Assembly (NCBI GenBank): GCA_028281365.1
Contig: JANQJZ010000023.1
Location: forward strand, 1 to 43,146
Origin: Gammaproteobacteria bacterium
GTDB lineage: Bacteria; Pseudomonadota; Gammaproteobacteria; Eutrophobiales; Eutrophobiaceae
DNA length: 43,146 nt
Direction: 5' to 3'
In this document: one piece after another, positions 33,471 through 43,141 of the stretch
How positions within the stretch are numbered: position 1 is the first letter of the stretch
Layout of the letters: each line of letters opens with the position of its first letter
Program-made: the position numbers and the translations under genes
Notes under the pieces: generated by a model
Seen by the model: only the letters and a program-made list of their open reading frames with translations
The model's database searches: none
Told to the model about the DNA's origin: nothing

Positions 33471-35264
33471 TTACTCAGGATCAATCATCCCTATTACTGT
33501 CCAGCCTGATTCTGGTGTCATTTTTCCATTTGTAACAAATATATGGAGCCGCTGTTTTGTATCAATCGCAAACATGGGGATGACACGTTCGCCATATTGC
33601 TCAAGGTAATTTTCAAACGAGAATTCATCACTGAGTTGGGTACTTTTTAATTCAGCACCATTTCGTAAGCGGTAGGCCAAATTACCATAAGCGATATCTT
33701 CACCAAAAAGTTCATATCCTCGATGTTTTGTTGAAACGATATGTTTGTCAGAAATATGCTTTTCGCGAGTCGTTTTTAATTCATAAACATTTTTTACACC
33801 GAATTCTGCCTTGAATCGTAAACAAGCCAGTGTATCCAGACTACCTCTCCCTGACATTGCCAGCACCTTACCCAAACCCAGCAGATTCAAATGTCGGTCG
33901 GCGTGTTCAGATATTGGATTTCCAAAATAGGTTTCGAGCCCATCCATTCTCGCAAGGCTGGTGTTTTCCCAGGTGCTATCAGTAAGAACAATTTTAAATC
34001 CATGCTGTTGAAGTATTTTTCCGATAGCTCTGGCGACATTACCTGCGCCAATGATCAAAAGTCCGGTCGGAGGTGGTTCACGGACATTAAGCATGGATGC
34101 TAAATGTCGGGCAGTTGCACTTTGTATAATTACAGTTCCAATAATTATCAGGAAAGTTAATGGAACAAGTAAGCTGGCTTCCGGAATACCTGCACTTTCC
34201 AAACGTAAGGCAAACAATGCTGACACTGCAGCTGCAACAATTCCCCGTGGTCCTATCCACGCAATTAATAATTTTTCATTAATTGTTAAATCAGATCCTA
34301 TAGAGGATATAAAAACTGCTAACGGGCGTGCTACATACATTGTGATGACAAGAATCACAAGGGAGGGCCAGCCTATAAGTATTAATTGAGAAAATTCTAT
34401 CCTTGCCGCAAGAATAATAAATAGTCCGGAGATTAATAGCAGACTCAAGCTTTCTTTAAAATCGAGTACATCGTCAATATGCATGTCCTTCATATTTGCC
34501 ATGGTCATACCCATGATGGTTACTGCGAGTAATCCGGATTCATGCTCAACCAGATCAGATAATGAAAATACGGTAAATACAGTTATTAATGTAATTACAT
34601 TACGCAGATATTGGGGGACTAATTGTTTTCTGAGTAATTCACCCAATAACCAACCACTGAAAAGACCTATCAGAGAACCAAATAAGATTATCTTGCCAAA
34701 AGTAAGAGTAATTATACTCAGGGCGTTATGCTGTTGACCGGAGATAATAAAATTAAAAACCAAAACTGCCAATAAAGCACCAAGGGGATCAATGACAATT
34801 CCTTCCCAACGTAAGACATTGGCAACTTTAGCGTTTGGACGAACAGTTCTTAGCATTGGTAAAATTACTGTAGGGCCAGTAACAATCACAACAGCGCCAA
34901 ATAAAAATGCCAGCTCAAAAGAAAATCCCATCAAATAATGGGTGCTATAGGCAATAATGACCCAGGTTACTAATGCGCCGGTGGTGACAAGGTTTCTAAC
35001 GGTATTACCGTGGCCACGAATATCTTCAAATTTTAATGTCAGACTTCCTTCAAACAGAATTACAGCAACGGATAATGAGACAATAGGGAATAATAGGTCC
35101 CCGAATAAAGTGTCGGGATCAAGTAGCTGGAAGACAGGGCCAACCATGATACCGACAATTAGCAGAAACAAAATTGCGGGGAGTCTTGCCCACCAGGCAA
35201 GCCATTGGCAACCAATACCTAATACACCGATGCCTGCCAGTGATATTAAAATATTATTTTCCAA
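33471..35264 (-). CDS. CPA-type cation:proton antiporter with C-terminal TrkA-N domain
   Basis: The 597-residue protein has 12 or so N-terminal helices (1-385). The CPA signatures include ARLPAILFLLIVGIMVGP, VILFEGSLTL, FLFGAVVIVTGPTVILPML and RWEGIVIDPLGA, with the ion-binding Asp, and the later WIGPRGIVAAAVSALFAL. A cytosolic RCK/TrkA-N Rossmann domain follows (LLIIGAGNVARAIGKILQQHGF from about 400) plus a C-terminal part. It likely exchanges Na+ or K+ for H+ for pH or salt balance. Nucleotide control through the TrkA-N domain is an inference. It is a single gene, 27 bp after the 35292 gene stop on the same strand reading. Confidence 0.92.
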   Translation of the reverse strand: MENNILISLAGIGVLGIGCQWLAWWARLPAILFLLIVGIMVGPVFQLLDPDTLFGDLLFPIVSLSVAVILFEGSLTLKFEDIRGHGNTVRNLVTTGALVTWVIIAYSTHYLMGFSFELAFLFGAVVIVTGPTVILPMLRTVRPNAKVANVLRWEGIVIDPLGALLAVLVFNFIISGQQHNALSIITLTFGKIILFGSLIGLFSGWLLGELLRKQLVPQYLRNVITLITVFTVFSLSDLVEHESGLLAVTIMGMTMANMKDMHIDDVLDFKESLSLLLISGLFIILAARIEFSQLILIGWPSLVILVITMYVARPLAVFISSIGSDLTINEKLLIAWIGPRGIVAAAVSALFALRLESAGIPEASLLVPLTFLIIIGTVIIQSATARHLASMLNVREPPPTGLLIIGAGNVARAIGKILQQHGFKIVLTDSTWENTSLARMDGLETYFGNPISEHADRHLNLLGLGKVLAMSGRGSLDTLACLRFKAEFGVKNVYELKTTREKHISDKHIVSTKHRGYELFGEDIAYGNLAYRLRNGAELKSTQLSDEFSFENYLEQYGERVIPMFAIDTKQRLHIFVTNGKMTPESGWTVIGMIDPE

Positions 35265-35291
35265 ATGATTTCCTTAGAGCTTTTATATTTT

Positions 35292-35888
35292 TTATACGCT
35301 TTTCTCGAAAATGTGTTGAGCGCTTTTAACAGATTTTAGCATTGCGTCTCTTAATAGAGATTTTTTGTCGTTACTAAAAAGTGAAAAAACCAATACAACT
35401 TCCCCTACGGATAAAGCTCCCTGGGTCAGGTATTTATATTCTCCCTGACCGGCTTGACTGTCGGTTAAGTCAAATAAATACCCTTTACCACCTGTCCCTT
35501 TAATTTCACTTAATATTAATTCAGATTCATCGGATTGTGACAGGATTACTTCACCGGTTTGTTTTACTAATGAATAAATAAAACCTGATGACGTTACATT
35601 TCGTTGATATCCATCATCCCATAGGACAGACATATTTAATTGAAAGATTTCCTCATCAAATTTGTCTTTAACATAAAAGGTGATTAGCGGTGGTTTATCC
35701 TCATCTGTTTTTGTGTATCTATAATTCCAGGCTCTTGGGACCTTTAGTGCCAGTTCCCCATGCCCGGGTATATCAAAAACCTCATGGTCTATCAGATATT
35801 CGCCAGAATGATTCATTGCAAAGCTTTGACTGCATGTAAAATAAAACAGAAACAGGCAACTCAATCTAACGGTTTTTAAGTAGGACAT
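35292..35888 (-). CDS. Secreted protein, unknown
   Basis: This 198-residue protein starts with a signal peptide (LSCLFLFYFTCSQSFA, cleavage near 24). The mature part is beta-rich, without Cys, and I recognise no domain; LALKVPRAWNYRY and GALSVGEVVLVFSLFS resemble periplasmic lipocalin- or YbaY-like small proteins only vaguely. Its start overlaps the HExxH gene by 13 bp, so the two are cotranslated. It lies just upstream of the antiporter on the same strand. Confidence 0.78.
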   Translation of the reverse strand: MSYLKTVRLSCLFLFYFTCSQSFAMNHSGEYLIDHEVFDIPGHGELALKVPRAWNYRYTKTDEDKPPLITFYVKDKFDEEIFQLNMSVLWDDGYQRNVTSSGFIYSLVKQTGEVILSQSDESELILSEIKGTGGKGYLFDLTDSQAGQGEYKYLTQGALSVGEVVLVFSLFSNDKKSLLRDAMLKSVKSAQHIFEKSV

Positions 35889-36280
35889 GGCGGAATATTT
35901 AAATAAATTGCCGTAAATCTTCCGGCTATTTTATTAAGATATTGGCGCTGTACAGAGTAAGCTTCCCGTTCACGTTTAGTATGGAGATTACAATCCATAT
36001 TTTCATAATTACCGCTTATGTCCTGTAAATAATGTACCATTTCGTGGACGACAACACTGCGTGTAAAGGCATCGGTATTATTTTTCATCCTGTCGTCGAG
36101 ATAGATAATGCCTTTATTGTCATACCATGCTACTGCTCTACATTTCTTATGCCCTTTGCATACTGTCTCAATAAAAAATTGATGTGGTTTATAAATAATT
36201 TCGGGTGCTTGTCCAGGGTGTGGATAGCTGGATAGATTGACAGTCCAGCTTAATAGTACTGCAATCAATTTAGCATCCAT
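35876..36280 (-). CDS. Small HExxH-motif protein, probably a secreted metallopeptidase-like protein
   Basis: The 134 residues begin with a hydrophobic segment (LIAVLLSWTVNLSS), a possible signal peptide. The motif VVHEMVHYLQ (His79, Glu80, His83) with REREAY (Glu106) looks like a gluzincin-type zinc site. Cys pairs CKGHKKC, CNLH and PPCP suggest export and disulfides. The layout matches DUF6647-like proteins. Substrate unknown. It overlaps the next secreted gene by 13 bp, and the two may act together. Confidence 0.75.
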   Translation of the reverse strand: MDAKLIAVLLSWTVNLSSYPHPGQAPEIIYKPHQFFIETVCKGHKKCRAVAWYDNKGIIYLDDRMKNNTDAFTRSVVVHEMVHYLQDISGNYENMDCNLHTKREREAYSVQRQYLNKIAGRFTAIYLNIPPCPT

Positions 36281-36383
36281 ATAGATAACCTTTTATAACT
36301 ATTGTGCTCGACTACTCTTCACTAAAAATGAATCTAAAATACTCATTTACTGAATGTAAATTCCGTTTTTTCCTTCATTTTAT

Positions 36384-36425
36384 CTCGATTAGCCTTCGCT
36401 CATAATGCTATAAAAGGCTATCGAG
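36384..36425 (-). terminator. Hairpin after fabB
   Basis: CTCGAT(T)AGCCTT and AAGGCTATCGAG pair over 12 bp with one bulge, 10 bp past the fabB stop. No U-run is found on the minus side, so it may be a processing hairpin or a Rho-linked end. Confidence 0.5.
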
Positions 36426-36434
36426 TATTAATTA

Positions 36435-37649
36435 TTAATCCGGTTTCTGGAATACCAAGCATGCATTAGTTCCGCCAAAGCCAAAACTGTTAGACATAAT
36501 GGTATTCAAATTAGCGTTATCAATTTTCTCGGAAGCAACAGGCATATCTAAAGCAACCTCTTCCGGATCAGTAATGTTGAGGGACTTCGCAATAAAATTA
36601 TGTTCTAACATTATCAAACTATAGATTGCTTCATTTGCACCTGCAGCGCCAAGACCATGCCCGGTTTGAGATTTAGTCGCACTTATAGTCGGGATTTTAT
36701 TTTTAAACACTTCCTTAATTGCATTTAACTCTGTGATATCACCTGCGGGGGTGCTGGTTGCATGGGCGTTTATATAATCAATATCATTTTCTACTGTTGC
36801 CAATGCCTGTTGCATACACCTTACTGCGCCTTCTCCAGATGGTTTAACCATGTCATAGCCATCCGATGTAGCCCCGTAACCAACAAGCTCAGCATAAATT
36901 TTAGCGTTTCGTTCAAGAGCGTGCTCAAGTTCTTCCAGAACAACAATACCCCCGCCACCGGATATTACAAATCCATCACGATTTTTATCATAAGGACGAG
37001 AGGCCTGTTCCGGACGATCATTATATTTAGATGAAAGCGCCCCCATACTGTCGAACAATAAAGTTGAGGTCCAGTGAAGTTCATCACTTCCACCAGCAAA
37101 AATTATGTCCTGTTTTCCTGATTGAATAATTTCGTAGGCATTGCCAATACAATGTGCACTGGTTGCGCATGCAGAACTAATTGAATAATTGATGCCCTTA
37201 ATTTTATAAGCAACGGAAAGACATGCACTGTTTGTACTTGCCATTACTCTTGGCACCATTGTTGGACCTACTTTACGTGCACCACGGGATCGTAAAGTAT
37301 CAATGGCTATTTGCATATTTTCGTTTGATCCGCCGCCTGAACCAACAATCAATCCGGAACGTGGATTTGAAATATCATTCTCGCCGAGACTGGCATCTTC
37401 TATTGCTTCTCGCATGGCGATATAACTGTATGCGGCACTGCCACCCATGAAGCGTCTCAGTTTCCGGTCAATGAGTGATTCCGAATCTATATTGATCGAA
37501 CCATGAATGTGAGAACGAAATTCGAGTTCAGCATATTCCGGGCAAAATTCAATTCCTGATTTCCCGTTGTTTAATGAATCCAGAACTTCAGCTTTATTAT
37601 TGCCAATACTCGATACGATCCCGATTCCGGTAACAACAACTCTCTTCAA
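36435..37649 (-). CDS. fabB: Beta-ketoacyl-ACP synthase I
   Basis: FabB elongates acyl-ACP and is required for unsaturated fatty acids together with FabA. The 404 residues (E. coli 406) have the catalytic triad: Cys161 in [10 protein letters not shown], His296 in [11 protein letters not shown] and His331 in [23 protein letters not shown] is the C-terminal signature. It follows fabA by 10 bp on the minus strand, the conserved fabAB operon, and indicates the anaerobic unsaturated fatty-acid route. Confidence 0.97.
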   Translation of the reverse strand: MKRVVVTGIGIVSSIGNNKAEVLDSLNNGKSGIEFCPEYAELEFRSHIHGSINIDSESLIDRKLRRFMGGSAAYSYIAMREAIEDASLGENDISNPRSGLIVGSGGGSNENMQIAIDTLRSRGARKVGPTMVPRVMASTNSACLSVAYKIKGINYSISSACATSAHCIGNAYEIIQSGKQDIIFAGGSDELHWTSTLLFDSMGALSSKYNDRPEQASRPYDKNRDGFVISGGGGIVVLEELEHALERNAKIYAELVGYGATSDGYDMVKPSGEGAVRCMQQALATVENDIDYINAHATSTPAGDITELNAIKEVFKNKIPTISATKSQTGHGLGAAGANEAIYSLIMLEHNFIAKSLNITDPEEVALDMPVASEKIDNANLNTIMSNSFGFGGTNACLVFQKPD

Positions 37650-37659
37650 GTGGAACTCC

Positions 37660-38175
37660 TTAGAAATCGTCGGTTGATTTGAATAGACCCACCCTCAGGT
37701 CCTTTGCTTTATAAATTTCTTTACCATCGACTAACATCATACCGTCGGCAACACCCATAATTAGTTTACGCAACATTACACGGCGCATGTTTATCTCGTA
37801 GGTAATAAGTTTATTTTTTGGTGTAACCTGGCCGGTAAACTTGACATTACCTGCACCCAGGGCACGGCCTTTTCCAGGCGCCCCTGACCAACCAAGATAA
37901 AAGCCGACAAGTTGCCACATCGCATCCAGCCCCAGACAGCCGGGCATTACCGGATCGCCATCAAAGTGGCATTCAAAAAACCACAGGTCAGGAGTGATAT
38001 CAAGCTCAGCGATAATCTGTCCTTTATTGGCAGTACCCCCATCCTCTGTGATGCTAATTATTCGATCAAACATTAACATGGGGGGTAAAGGAAGTTGCGC
38101 ATTTCCTTCGCCAAACATTCTTCCATGTCCGCACTCGATTAACTCTTCCTTGGTAAAGCTATTTTTCTTATTCAT
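37660..38175 (-). CDS. fabA: 3-hydroxydecanoyl-ACP dehydratase/isomerase
   Basis: FabA dehydrates 3-hydroxydecanoyl-ACP and isomerises trans-2- to cis-3-decenoyl-ACP. The 171 residues (E. coli 172) hold the active-site His70 in [14 protein letters not shown] and Asp84 in GLDAMWQ. The hot-dog fold sequence [12 protein letters not shown] is at the N-terminus. It is the first gene of fabAB, divergent from ispG (136 bp between). No FadR or FabR site was recognised in the gap. Confidence 0.97.
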   Translation of the reverse strand: MNKKNSFTKEELIECGHGRMFGEGNAQLPLPPMLMFDRIISITEDGGTANKGQIIAELDITPDLWFFECHFDGDPVMPGCLGLDAMWQLVGFYLGWSGAPGKGRALGAGNVKFTGQVTPKNKLITYEINMRRVMLRKLIMGVADGMMLVDGKEIYKAKDLRVGLFKSTDDF

Positions 38176-38247
38176 TCTTTCTAGTATCTCATGCCAATAT
38201 GATTTTTTCCTCAGAATTTCATTTTTAACAGATATTTAATAGTTAGC

Positions 38248-38275
38248 TTGACAGCGTGATCCTGCTGATTAGACT
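38248..38275 (+). promoter_or_regulatory. Predicted sigma-70 promoter of ispG
   Basis: TTGACA (38248-38253), 16 bp, TAGACT (38270-38275). It starts transcription about 30 nt before the ispG ATG. Confidence 0.5.
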
Positions 38276-38311
38276 GAACAATTTAGTATTCAAATTTTCA
38301 AGGTTTCAAAT

Positions 38312-39550
38312 ATGCCTCCTGAATCAGGTCCCCTCGGAAGACGCAGCAGTATTGCTGTGAAAATCGGTTCGGTCGTTGTCGGCGGTTGCCATCCCGTAGT
38401 TGTGCAATCAATGACCAATACAGATACCGCCGATGCAGATGCAACGGCAAAGCAAGTACAGCAACTAGCCGCTGCGGGTTCTGAACTGGTGAGGATAACT
38501 GTTAATACAGAAGAAGCTGCAGCACAAGTAGTAACTATTCGTGAGAAACTTGATGCAAACGGTTGCCGGGTACCTTTGGTTGGTGATTTTCATTATAACG
38601 GCCACAAATTACTAAGCGATTACCCGGAATGTGCACAAGCTTTAGCCAAGTATCGAATAAACCCTGGCAATGTTGGTTTTGGTAGAAAAAAAGATAATCA
38701 ATTTGCAACCATGATTGAAAAAGCAATTGAATATGACAAACCGGTACGAATTGGTGTCAATTGGGGCAGCCTCGATCAGGAATTATTAACAAGCATGATG
38801 GATGATAATGCAAAATTGAAGGACCCGCTTGATACCGATGATGTCATGCGTGAAGCGTTAATCGTTTCTGCATTAAATAGTGCAGAGCGTGCGGAAGAAA
38901 TCGGTTTATCTCGTGACCATATAATTTTGTCCTGTAAGGTTAGTGGTGTACAAAAGCTGATTGCCGTTTATCGCGATTTGGCAGAACGTTGTGACTATGC
39001 ACTTCACCTTGGTTTGACTGAAGCAGGTATGGGATCAAAGGGTATTGTTGCTTCAACTGCTGCGATGGGCGTGCTATTACAGGAAGGTATTGGCGATACG
39101 ATACGAGTTTCATTAACCCCTGAACCAGGTGGTGACAGAACCAATGAAGTAATAGTCGCCCAGGAAATTTTACAGACCATGGGTTTACGCTCTTTTACTC
39201 CTTTGGTAACAGCCTGTCCTGGTTGTGGTCGAACAACTTCCACTGTTTTTCAGGAACTGGCAGACAATATACAAGCCTATGTCCGCAGTCAGATGCCTAT
39301 CTGGCGAGATAAATATGAAGGTGTCGAAGAAATGAATCTTGCTGTGATGGGTTGTGTTGTTAATGGGCCGGGAGAAAGTAAACACGCGGATATTGGTATA
39401 AGTCTTCCTGGTACCGGTGAAGCACCATCAGCACCCGTGTTTATAGACGGCAAAAAGACAATGACTTTGCGTGGGGATAATATTGCCGAGGAATTCCAAA
39501 AAATTGTTGATGACTACGTCGAAAACAAATACGCAAAAATTTCAAGCTAA
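38312..39550 (+). CDS. ispG: 4-hydroxy-3-methylbut-2-enyl diphosphate synthase (GcpE)
   Basis: IspG makes HMBPP in the MEP isoprenoid pathway. The 412 residues are the bacterial form without the plant insert. [13 protein letters not shown] and [17 protein letters not shown] begin the TIM barrel. The C-terminal Fe-S domain has CPGCGR and [10 protein letters not shown], whose cysteines bind the [4Fe-4S] cluster. It is a single gene on plus between fabAB and the AcoR-like regulator. Confidence 0.96.
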   Translation: MPPESGPLGRRSSIAVKIGSVVVGGCHPVVVQSMTNTDTADADATAKQVQQLAAAGSELVRITVNTEEAAAQVVTIREKLDANGCRVPLVGDFHYNGHKLLSDYPECAQALAKYRINPGNVGFGRKKDNQFATMIEKAIEYDKPVRIGVNWGSLDQELLTSMMDDNAKLKDPLDTDDVMREALIVSALNSAERAEEIGLSRDHIILSCKVSGVQKLIAVYRDLAERCDYALHLGLTEAGMGSKGIVASTAAMGVLLQEGIGDTIRVSLTPEPGGDRTNEVIVAQEILQTMGLRSFTPLVTACPGCGRTTSTVFQELADNIQAYVRSQMPIWRDKYEGVEEMNLAVMGCVVNGPGESKHADIGISLPGTGEAPSAPVFIDGKKTMTLRGDNIAEEFQKIVDDYVENKYAKISS

Positions 39551-39758
39551 TTCCTGTCTAATCTGTTTATACTGATACCGTTTTTTAACATGTGGATCGT
39601 TTTTTTATAGGACATTTGTTAATAATAAATTTTACGGATATAAAAAGTACATATAAAACAATTATTTACATAGTACCATATTATTTTATAAAAATTTGTT
39701 GCAACGCAACAACAAGCTGTTAAACTTTCATGCAGTTTTATTACTGGATTCGTATGAA
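39551..39758. other. AT-rich gap with palindrome upstream of the sigma-54 activator
   Basis: TTGTTGC-AAC-GCAACAA at 39696-39712 is a perfect inverted repeat with the same GCAACA/TGTTGC half sites as the palindrome at 41796-41815 downstream of the gene, but in opposite order. It may be an autoregulatory binding site of the encoded activator. T-runs near 39584 and 39601 may end ispG transcripts. No promoter was placed. Confidence 0.5.
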
Positions 39759-41777
39759 ATGAGTGTATTGCAAAATACAAACAGACTAGATCTAAGTAAT
39801 GATCTATATACCGGAAACTTGATCCCTGATGGCCAGGTTGAAAAAGCCTGGGAGTCTTTTGTTGGAACAGGTGATTTATCCAAGCCAAGTGTAAGAGAAG
39901 TCATCCTGAAGAGCTGGATTAAAAGCCGCAGGAAAGGACTTTCACCACAAACTGAACGTGCGCCCACTACCCTGTCTGTTGATGAATTAAAAGAAATGGC
40001 CAGGACGATGGACCTTTGCCAGGAAGGTGCTCCGGTCATGAACAAACTTTCTGACATTCTTAATGATACTCAACATGTTGTTGTCCTGGCGGATGCGCGC
40101 GGCAGAATTTTACATTCAGTTGGTAATGAACAGGTTCAGGATCGGTTGGAAAGAATAAATTTTAAACCTGGTGCTGCATGGTCTGAAGATGTCGCTGGCT
40201 CAAACGGGATTGGCACCCCGTTGTCGTTACGACGGCCGGAATTAGTCATGGGGCATGAACATTACTGTAGAGGATGGCATCCATGGGTGTGCTATGGGGC
40301 ACCGGTTTATGATATCACCGGTACTTCAATAAAAGGCCTGGTTGATGTAACTGGTCCGGTAAAAGATATCAGCAAAGAAACGATGGCAATGACCATATCT
40401 ATTGCACAATCTATTCAATATTGTCTGACTAATTTACATTTTCGTCGACGTGAAGAATTACATGAACTGGGAAAAGAAAAGTTACGTCAATGGCCTGGTG
40501 ATGGTGTTATGGTGCTCGATGAAAATGGGTATATTGTAGATTATAACGATAATGCAATACGTTACCTGAACCTGGATCCGGATAAATTTTTCAGCAGGCC
40601 GATAAACGTTCTTGTTCCAAATCTGGCAAAACCAATCCATCAAAGTTACCAATCGAAGAATCAACTTGAAATGACGACACATTCCAGTAAGCAATCCGGA
40701 TTATTGCTACCGGTACGTGTAATTCTTGAACCAATCGTTAAAGGTAATAGAAGTGTAGGTATGGTCGTTATAGTTAATGAGATAAACAAGTCGGTTAGAC
40801 CTAAAAGCAGACGAGTTCCAACACAATCCCTACCTCAATCCAGATATACATTTGAAAATATTAGAGGCAGCTCTGAAAAAATTAAAACAACAATTTGTAT
40901 GGCTAGAGCAGCCGCAAGAGATCCTTTACAGAGTAACGTATTGTTAATTGGTGAAACGGGTACCGGAAAAGAATTACTGGCACATTCTATTCATTCAGAT
41001 AGTGCTTTAAAGAATGGCCCGTTTATAGCGATTAATTGTGCTGCAATTCCGCATGACCTGATAGAAAGTGAACTGTTTGGTTATGTTGCCGGAGCATTTA
41101 CCGGGGCGAGTCGCGATGGATTAAAAGGAAAGTTTGAATCAGCACATAATGGAACATTGTTTCTGGATGAGATTAACTCCATGAGTCTGGATTTACAGGC
41201 AAAGTTTTTAAGAGTACTGGATTCAATGGAAGTAAGCCGCGTAGGAAGTTCTGAATCAATCTCGGTCAATGTCAGAATAATATCAGCTGCAAATGAATCA
41301 ATTCATAATCTTGTTGAAGATGGGAAGTTTCGACTGGATCTTTTTCATCGACTTAATGTTTTTGAGATACCTATTCCAAAATTGACTGATCGCGGAAATG
41401 ATATTATTGAGTTAGCAAACGAATTTTTACAAGTTGAATGCACGATCGTTGGCAGGGAAACTCTACAGCTTTCTCCTGATGTTGCCGAGCTTATGAAAAA
41501 TTATAATTGGCCTGGTAATATCCGTGAATTAAACAATATATGTTTACGTTGGGTTTTAACTGTTCCAGGTAAGACAATCAGTTATGTTGATGTGCCCGAA
41601 AGAATAAGCAAGTTTGAACTCATTAGTCGTTCTATTGATAGTGGTGATAATTTACGTTCAATAAGTGATGAATTAATCAAACGAACGCTTAAACAAACAG
41701 GGAATAACGTTTCTAAAGCAGCGAGAATATTAGGTATTGATCGTTCAACGATCTATCGTCGTCGACGTTGCTGGTAA
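39759..41777 (+). CDS. Sigma-54-dependent activator, AcoR/GAF-PAS-AAA-Fis type
   Basis: Starting at ATG 39759 it has 672 residues; a TTG at 39696 would add 21 residues lacking similarity, and neither has a good SD. The N-terminal GAF-like sensor (about 60-240) has [46 protein letters not shown], like AcoR. A PAS segment follows (about 260-320). The AAA+ domain has Walker A GETGTGKE, the sigma-54-contacting GAFTGA loop and Walker B LFLDEI. A Fis-type helix-turn-helix ends it ([19 protein letters not shown]). AcoR-type proteins sense small metabolites (acetoin, alcohols). The downstream sigma-54 promoter with upstream palindrome is the likely target. Confidence 0.9.
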   Translation: MSVLQNTNRLDLSNDLYTGNLIPDGQVEKAWESFVGTGDLSKPSVREVILKSWIKSRRKGLSPQTERAPTTLSVDELKEMARTMDLCQEGAPVMNKLSDILNDTQHVVVLADARGRILHSVGNEQVQDRLERINFKPGAAWSEDVAGSNGIGTPLSLRRPELVMGHEHYCRGWHPWVCYGAPVYDITGTSIKGLVDVTGPVKDISKETMAMTISIAQSIQYCLTNLHFRRREELHELGKEKLRQWPGDGVMVLDENGYIVDYNDNAIRYLNLDPDKFFSRPINVLVPNLAKPIHQSYQSKNQLEMTTHSSKQSGLLLPVRVILEPIVKGNRSVGMVVIVNEINKSVRPKSRRVPTQSLPQSRYTFENIRGSSEKIKTTICMARAAARDPLQSNVLLIGETGTGKELLAHSIHSDSALKNGPFIAINCAAIPHDLIESELFGYVAGAFTGASRDGLKGKFESAHNGTLFLDEINSMSLDLQAKFLRVLDSMEVSRVGSSESISVNVRIISAANESIHNLVEDGKFRLDLFHRLNVFEIPIPKLTDRGNDIIELANEFLQVECTIVGRETLQLSPDVAELMKNYNWPGNIRELNNICLRWVLTVPGKTISYVDVPERISKFELISRSIDSGDNLRSISDELIKRTLKQTGNNVSKAARILGIDRSTIYRRRRCW

Positions 41778-41795
41778 TATTATCAAAATTGTAAC

Positions 41796-41815
41796 ATGCA
41801 ACATCAATGTTGCAT
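41796..41815 (+). promoter_or_regulatory. Perfect palindrome, candidate upstream activator site
   Basis: ATGCAACAT-CA-ATGTTGCAT: 9-bp arms, 2-bp centre. It centres about 143 bp upstream of the -24 element at 41948, typical enhancer distance, and 19 bp after the activator stop codon. It shares GCAACA/TGTTGC halves with the palindrome before the activator gene. Confidence 0.65.
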
Positions 41816-41945
41816 AAGACAACAGTTTTAATCTTTCTAATTCTTATTCTTCTTTACGGCACTGATGATTTGACAAATCATTAAGTGTTGTTTTATCTAA
41901 AATTATTTTATTAATACTCTAAATTAATTTTAAACAATTCCTCGA

Positions 41946-41962
41946 TTGGTACAGTTTCTGCT
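41946..41962 (+). promoter_or_regulatory. Sigma-54 -24/-12 promoter
   Basis: TTGGTAC-N5-CTGCT with GG (41948-41949) and GC (41960-41961) separated by exactly 10 bases. Transcription would start near 41973. Confidence 0.82.
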
Positions 41963-41972
41963 TTATAGCGTC

Positions 41973-42173
41973 AACGCAAAATATCCTTGAACCAAGGTGG
42001 AAGCCTTTGGGTATTCAAGTTAGCTAAATAATAAAAATAAGCTTTTCCTCTAGTGGAGTTTGGTTGTCATCTACCAACCTCCATTATTTATTTTGTCGCA
42101 TCTTTATTGATGACCTCCTCCAACCAAATGTTTGGGAATCAATAGGTTTTATAGGTGCGACAAAATTTTTTTT
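41973..42173 (+). ncRNA. Structured sigma-54 transcript: leader/attenuator or independent sRNA
   Basis: The predicted 200-nt RNA has a hairpin CCTTG-AAC-CAAGG (41985-41997) and a second at 42054-42083 (TGGAG...CTCCA with an inner GGTTG/CAAC). A large terminator-like arm then follows: ATTTTGTCGCA (42090-42100) against TGCGACAAAAT (42156-42166) plus eight T. Nested inside are ATTGAT/ATCAAT and CCAAA-TG-TTTGG stems. The loops contain CCTCCTCC (anti-SD type), and TTTGGTTG (42059-42066) can also pair with CAACCAAA (42121-42128), an alternative fold. Confidence 0.55.
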
Positions 42174-42211
42174 AAGAGGTCCGTATTTCAGTTAAATGCT
42201 ACAATAAAACA

Positions 42212-43141
42212 ATGCGCTTTTTATTAATATTTCATTTTTTACTTTTAGTTATTTTTTCAGCTAGTGCCGAGCCGGTTTTAGATTATCGACTTAACCCTGT
42301 TCAAGTAGCTGAAGATACTTATGTATTTATAGGCAAAAAAGAGGATTTCTCTTTTGAAAATGGAGGAAACATCGTTAACACAGGATTTATTGTTACAACT
42401 GAAGGTGTTGTGGTAATTGACACGGGTCCCTCATACCAGTACGGATTACAAATGCGTCGGGCAATTAACAAAGTAACGAGCCAACCGATAATAAAAGTAT
42501 TACTGACGCATCATCATCCTGATCATATATTAGGAAATCAGGCATTCAGTGATGTTCCGATCTATGCCTTGCCAGGAACTGTAAACTTGATTAAACGAGA
42601 TGCTTCAGCCTTCCTTGATAATGTATTCCGTATGGTCGGTGATTGGATGCAAGGCACGGAGCTTTTTGATGAAATTATCCCGTTGCTTGATGAGAGAGAA
42701 TTAATAGGCGGGCATGATTTAACCTATATTTCCATGGACGGACATACCGGAGGTGATTTAATTATATTGGATGAAACTACAGGTGTGCTGTTTGCTGGCG
42801 ATTTGGTTTTTCACAACAGGGCACTAACGACGCCACACGCAGAACCGGATAAATGGAAAGCTAGTTTGAGGCGCCTGAATGAAATGGAGTATAAAATTAT
42901 TGTACCCGGTCATGGAGAAATAGCGGAAGACAAACTACCCATAATGCAGACTTTGGAATATCTAATTTGGCTGGAAGATAAAATTTCAGAATCTGTCGAA
43001 ATGGGATTGGATATGAACGAAGTTCTGGAATCACAAATACCGGAGCGATTTCAGTCATTGAGCATTTTGCAACATGAATTTGCCCGTTCGGTGATACACC
43101 GATATCCGGTTTATGAAGAAAAATTATTTAATAAACAATAA
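42212..43141 (+). CDS. Quinoprotein relay system zinc metallohydrolase (MBL fold)
   Basis: The 309-residue protein has a signal peptide (LLIFHFLLLVIFSASA, cleavage near 19) and is probably periplasmic. The metallo-beta-lactamase zinc motif THHHPDH (99-105), with further ligands in DGHTGGD, FAGDLVFHN and VPGHGE, is intact. Several stretches (NGGNIVNTGFIV, VIDTGPS, DWMQGTE, GLDMNEVLE, EFARSVIHRYP) match the TIGR04558-type quinoprotein relay metallohydrolase, seen near PQQ-dependent dehydrogenases and their cytochromes. The exact role is not known. No SD is visible before ATG. The gene should be under the sigma-54 promoter at 41946. Five bases follow it in the window, so its partners lie beyond. 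Confidence 0.88.
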   Translation: MRFLLIFHFLLLVIFSASAEPVLDYRLNPVQVAEDTYVFIGKKEDFSFENGGNIVNTGFIVTTEGVVVIDTGPSYQYGLQMRRAINKVTSQPIIKVLLTHHHPDHILGNQAFSDVPIYALPGTVNLIKRDASAFLDNVFRMVGDWMQGTELFDEIIPLLDERELIGGHDLTYISMDGHTGGDLIILDETTGVLFAGDLVFHNRALTTPHAEPDKWKASLRRLNEMEYKIIVPGHGEIAEDKLPIMQTLEYLIWLEDKISESVEMGLDMNEVLESQIPERFQSLSILQHEFARSVIHRYPVYEEKLFNKQ

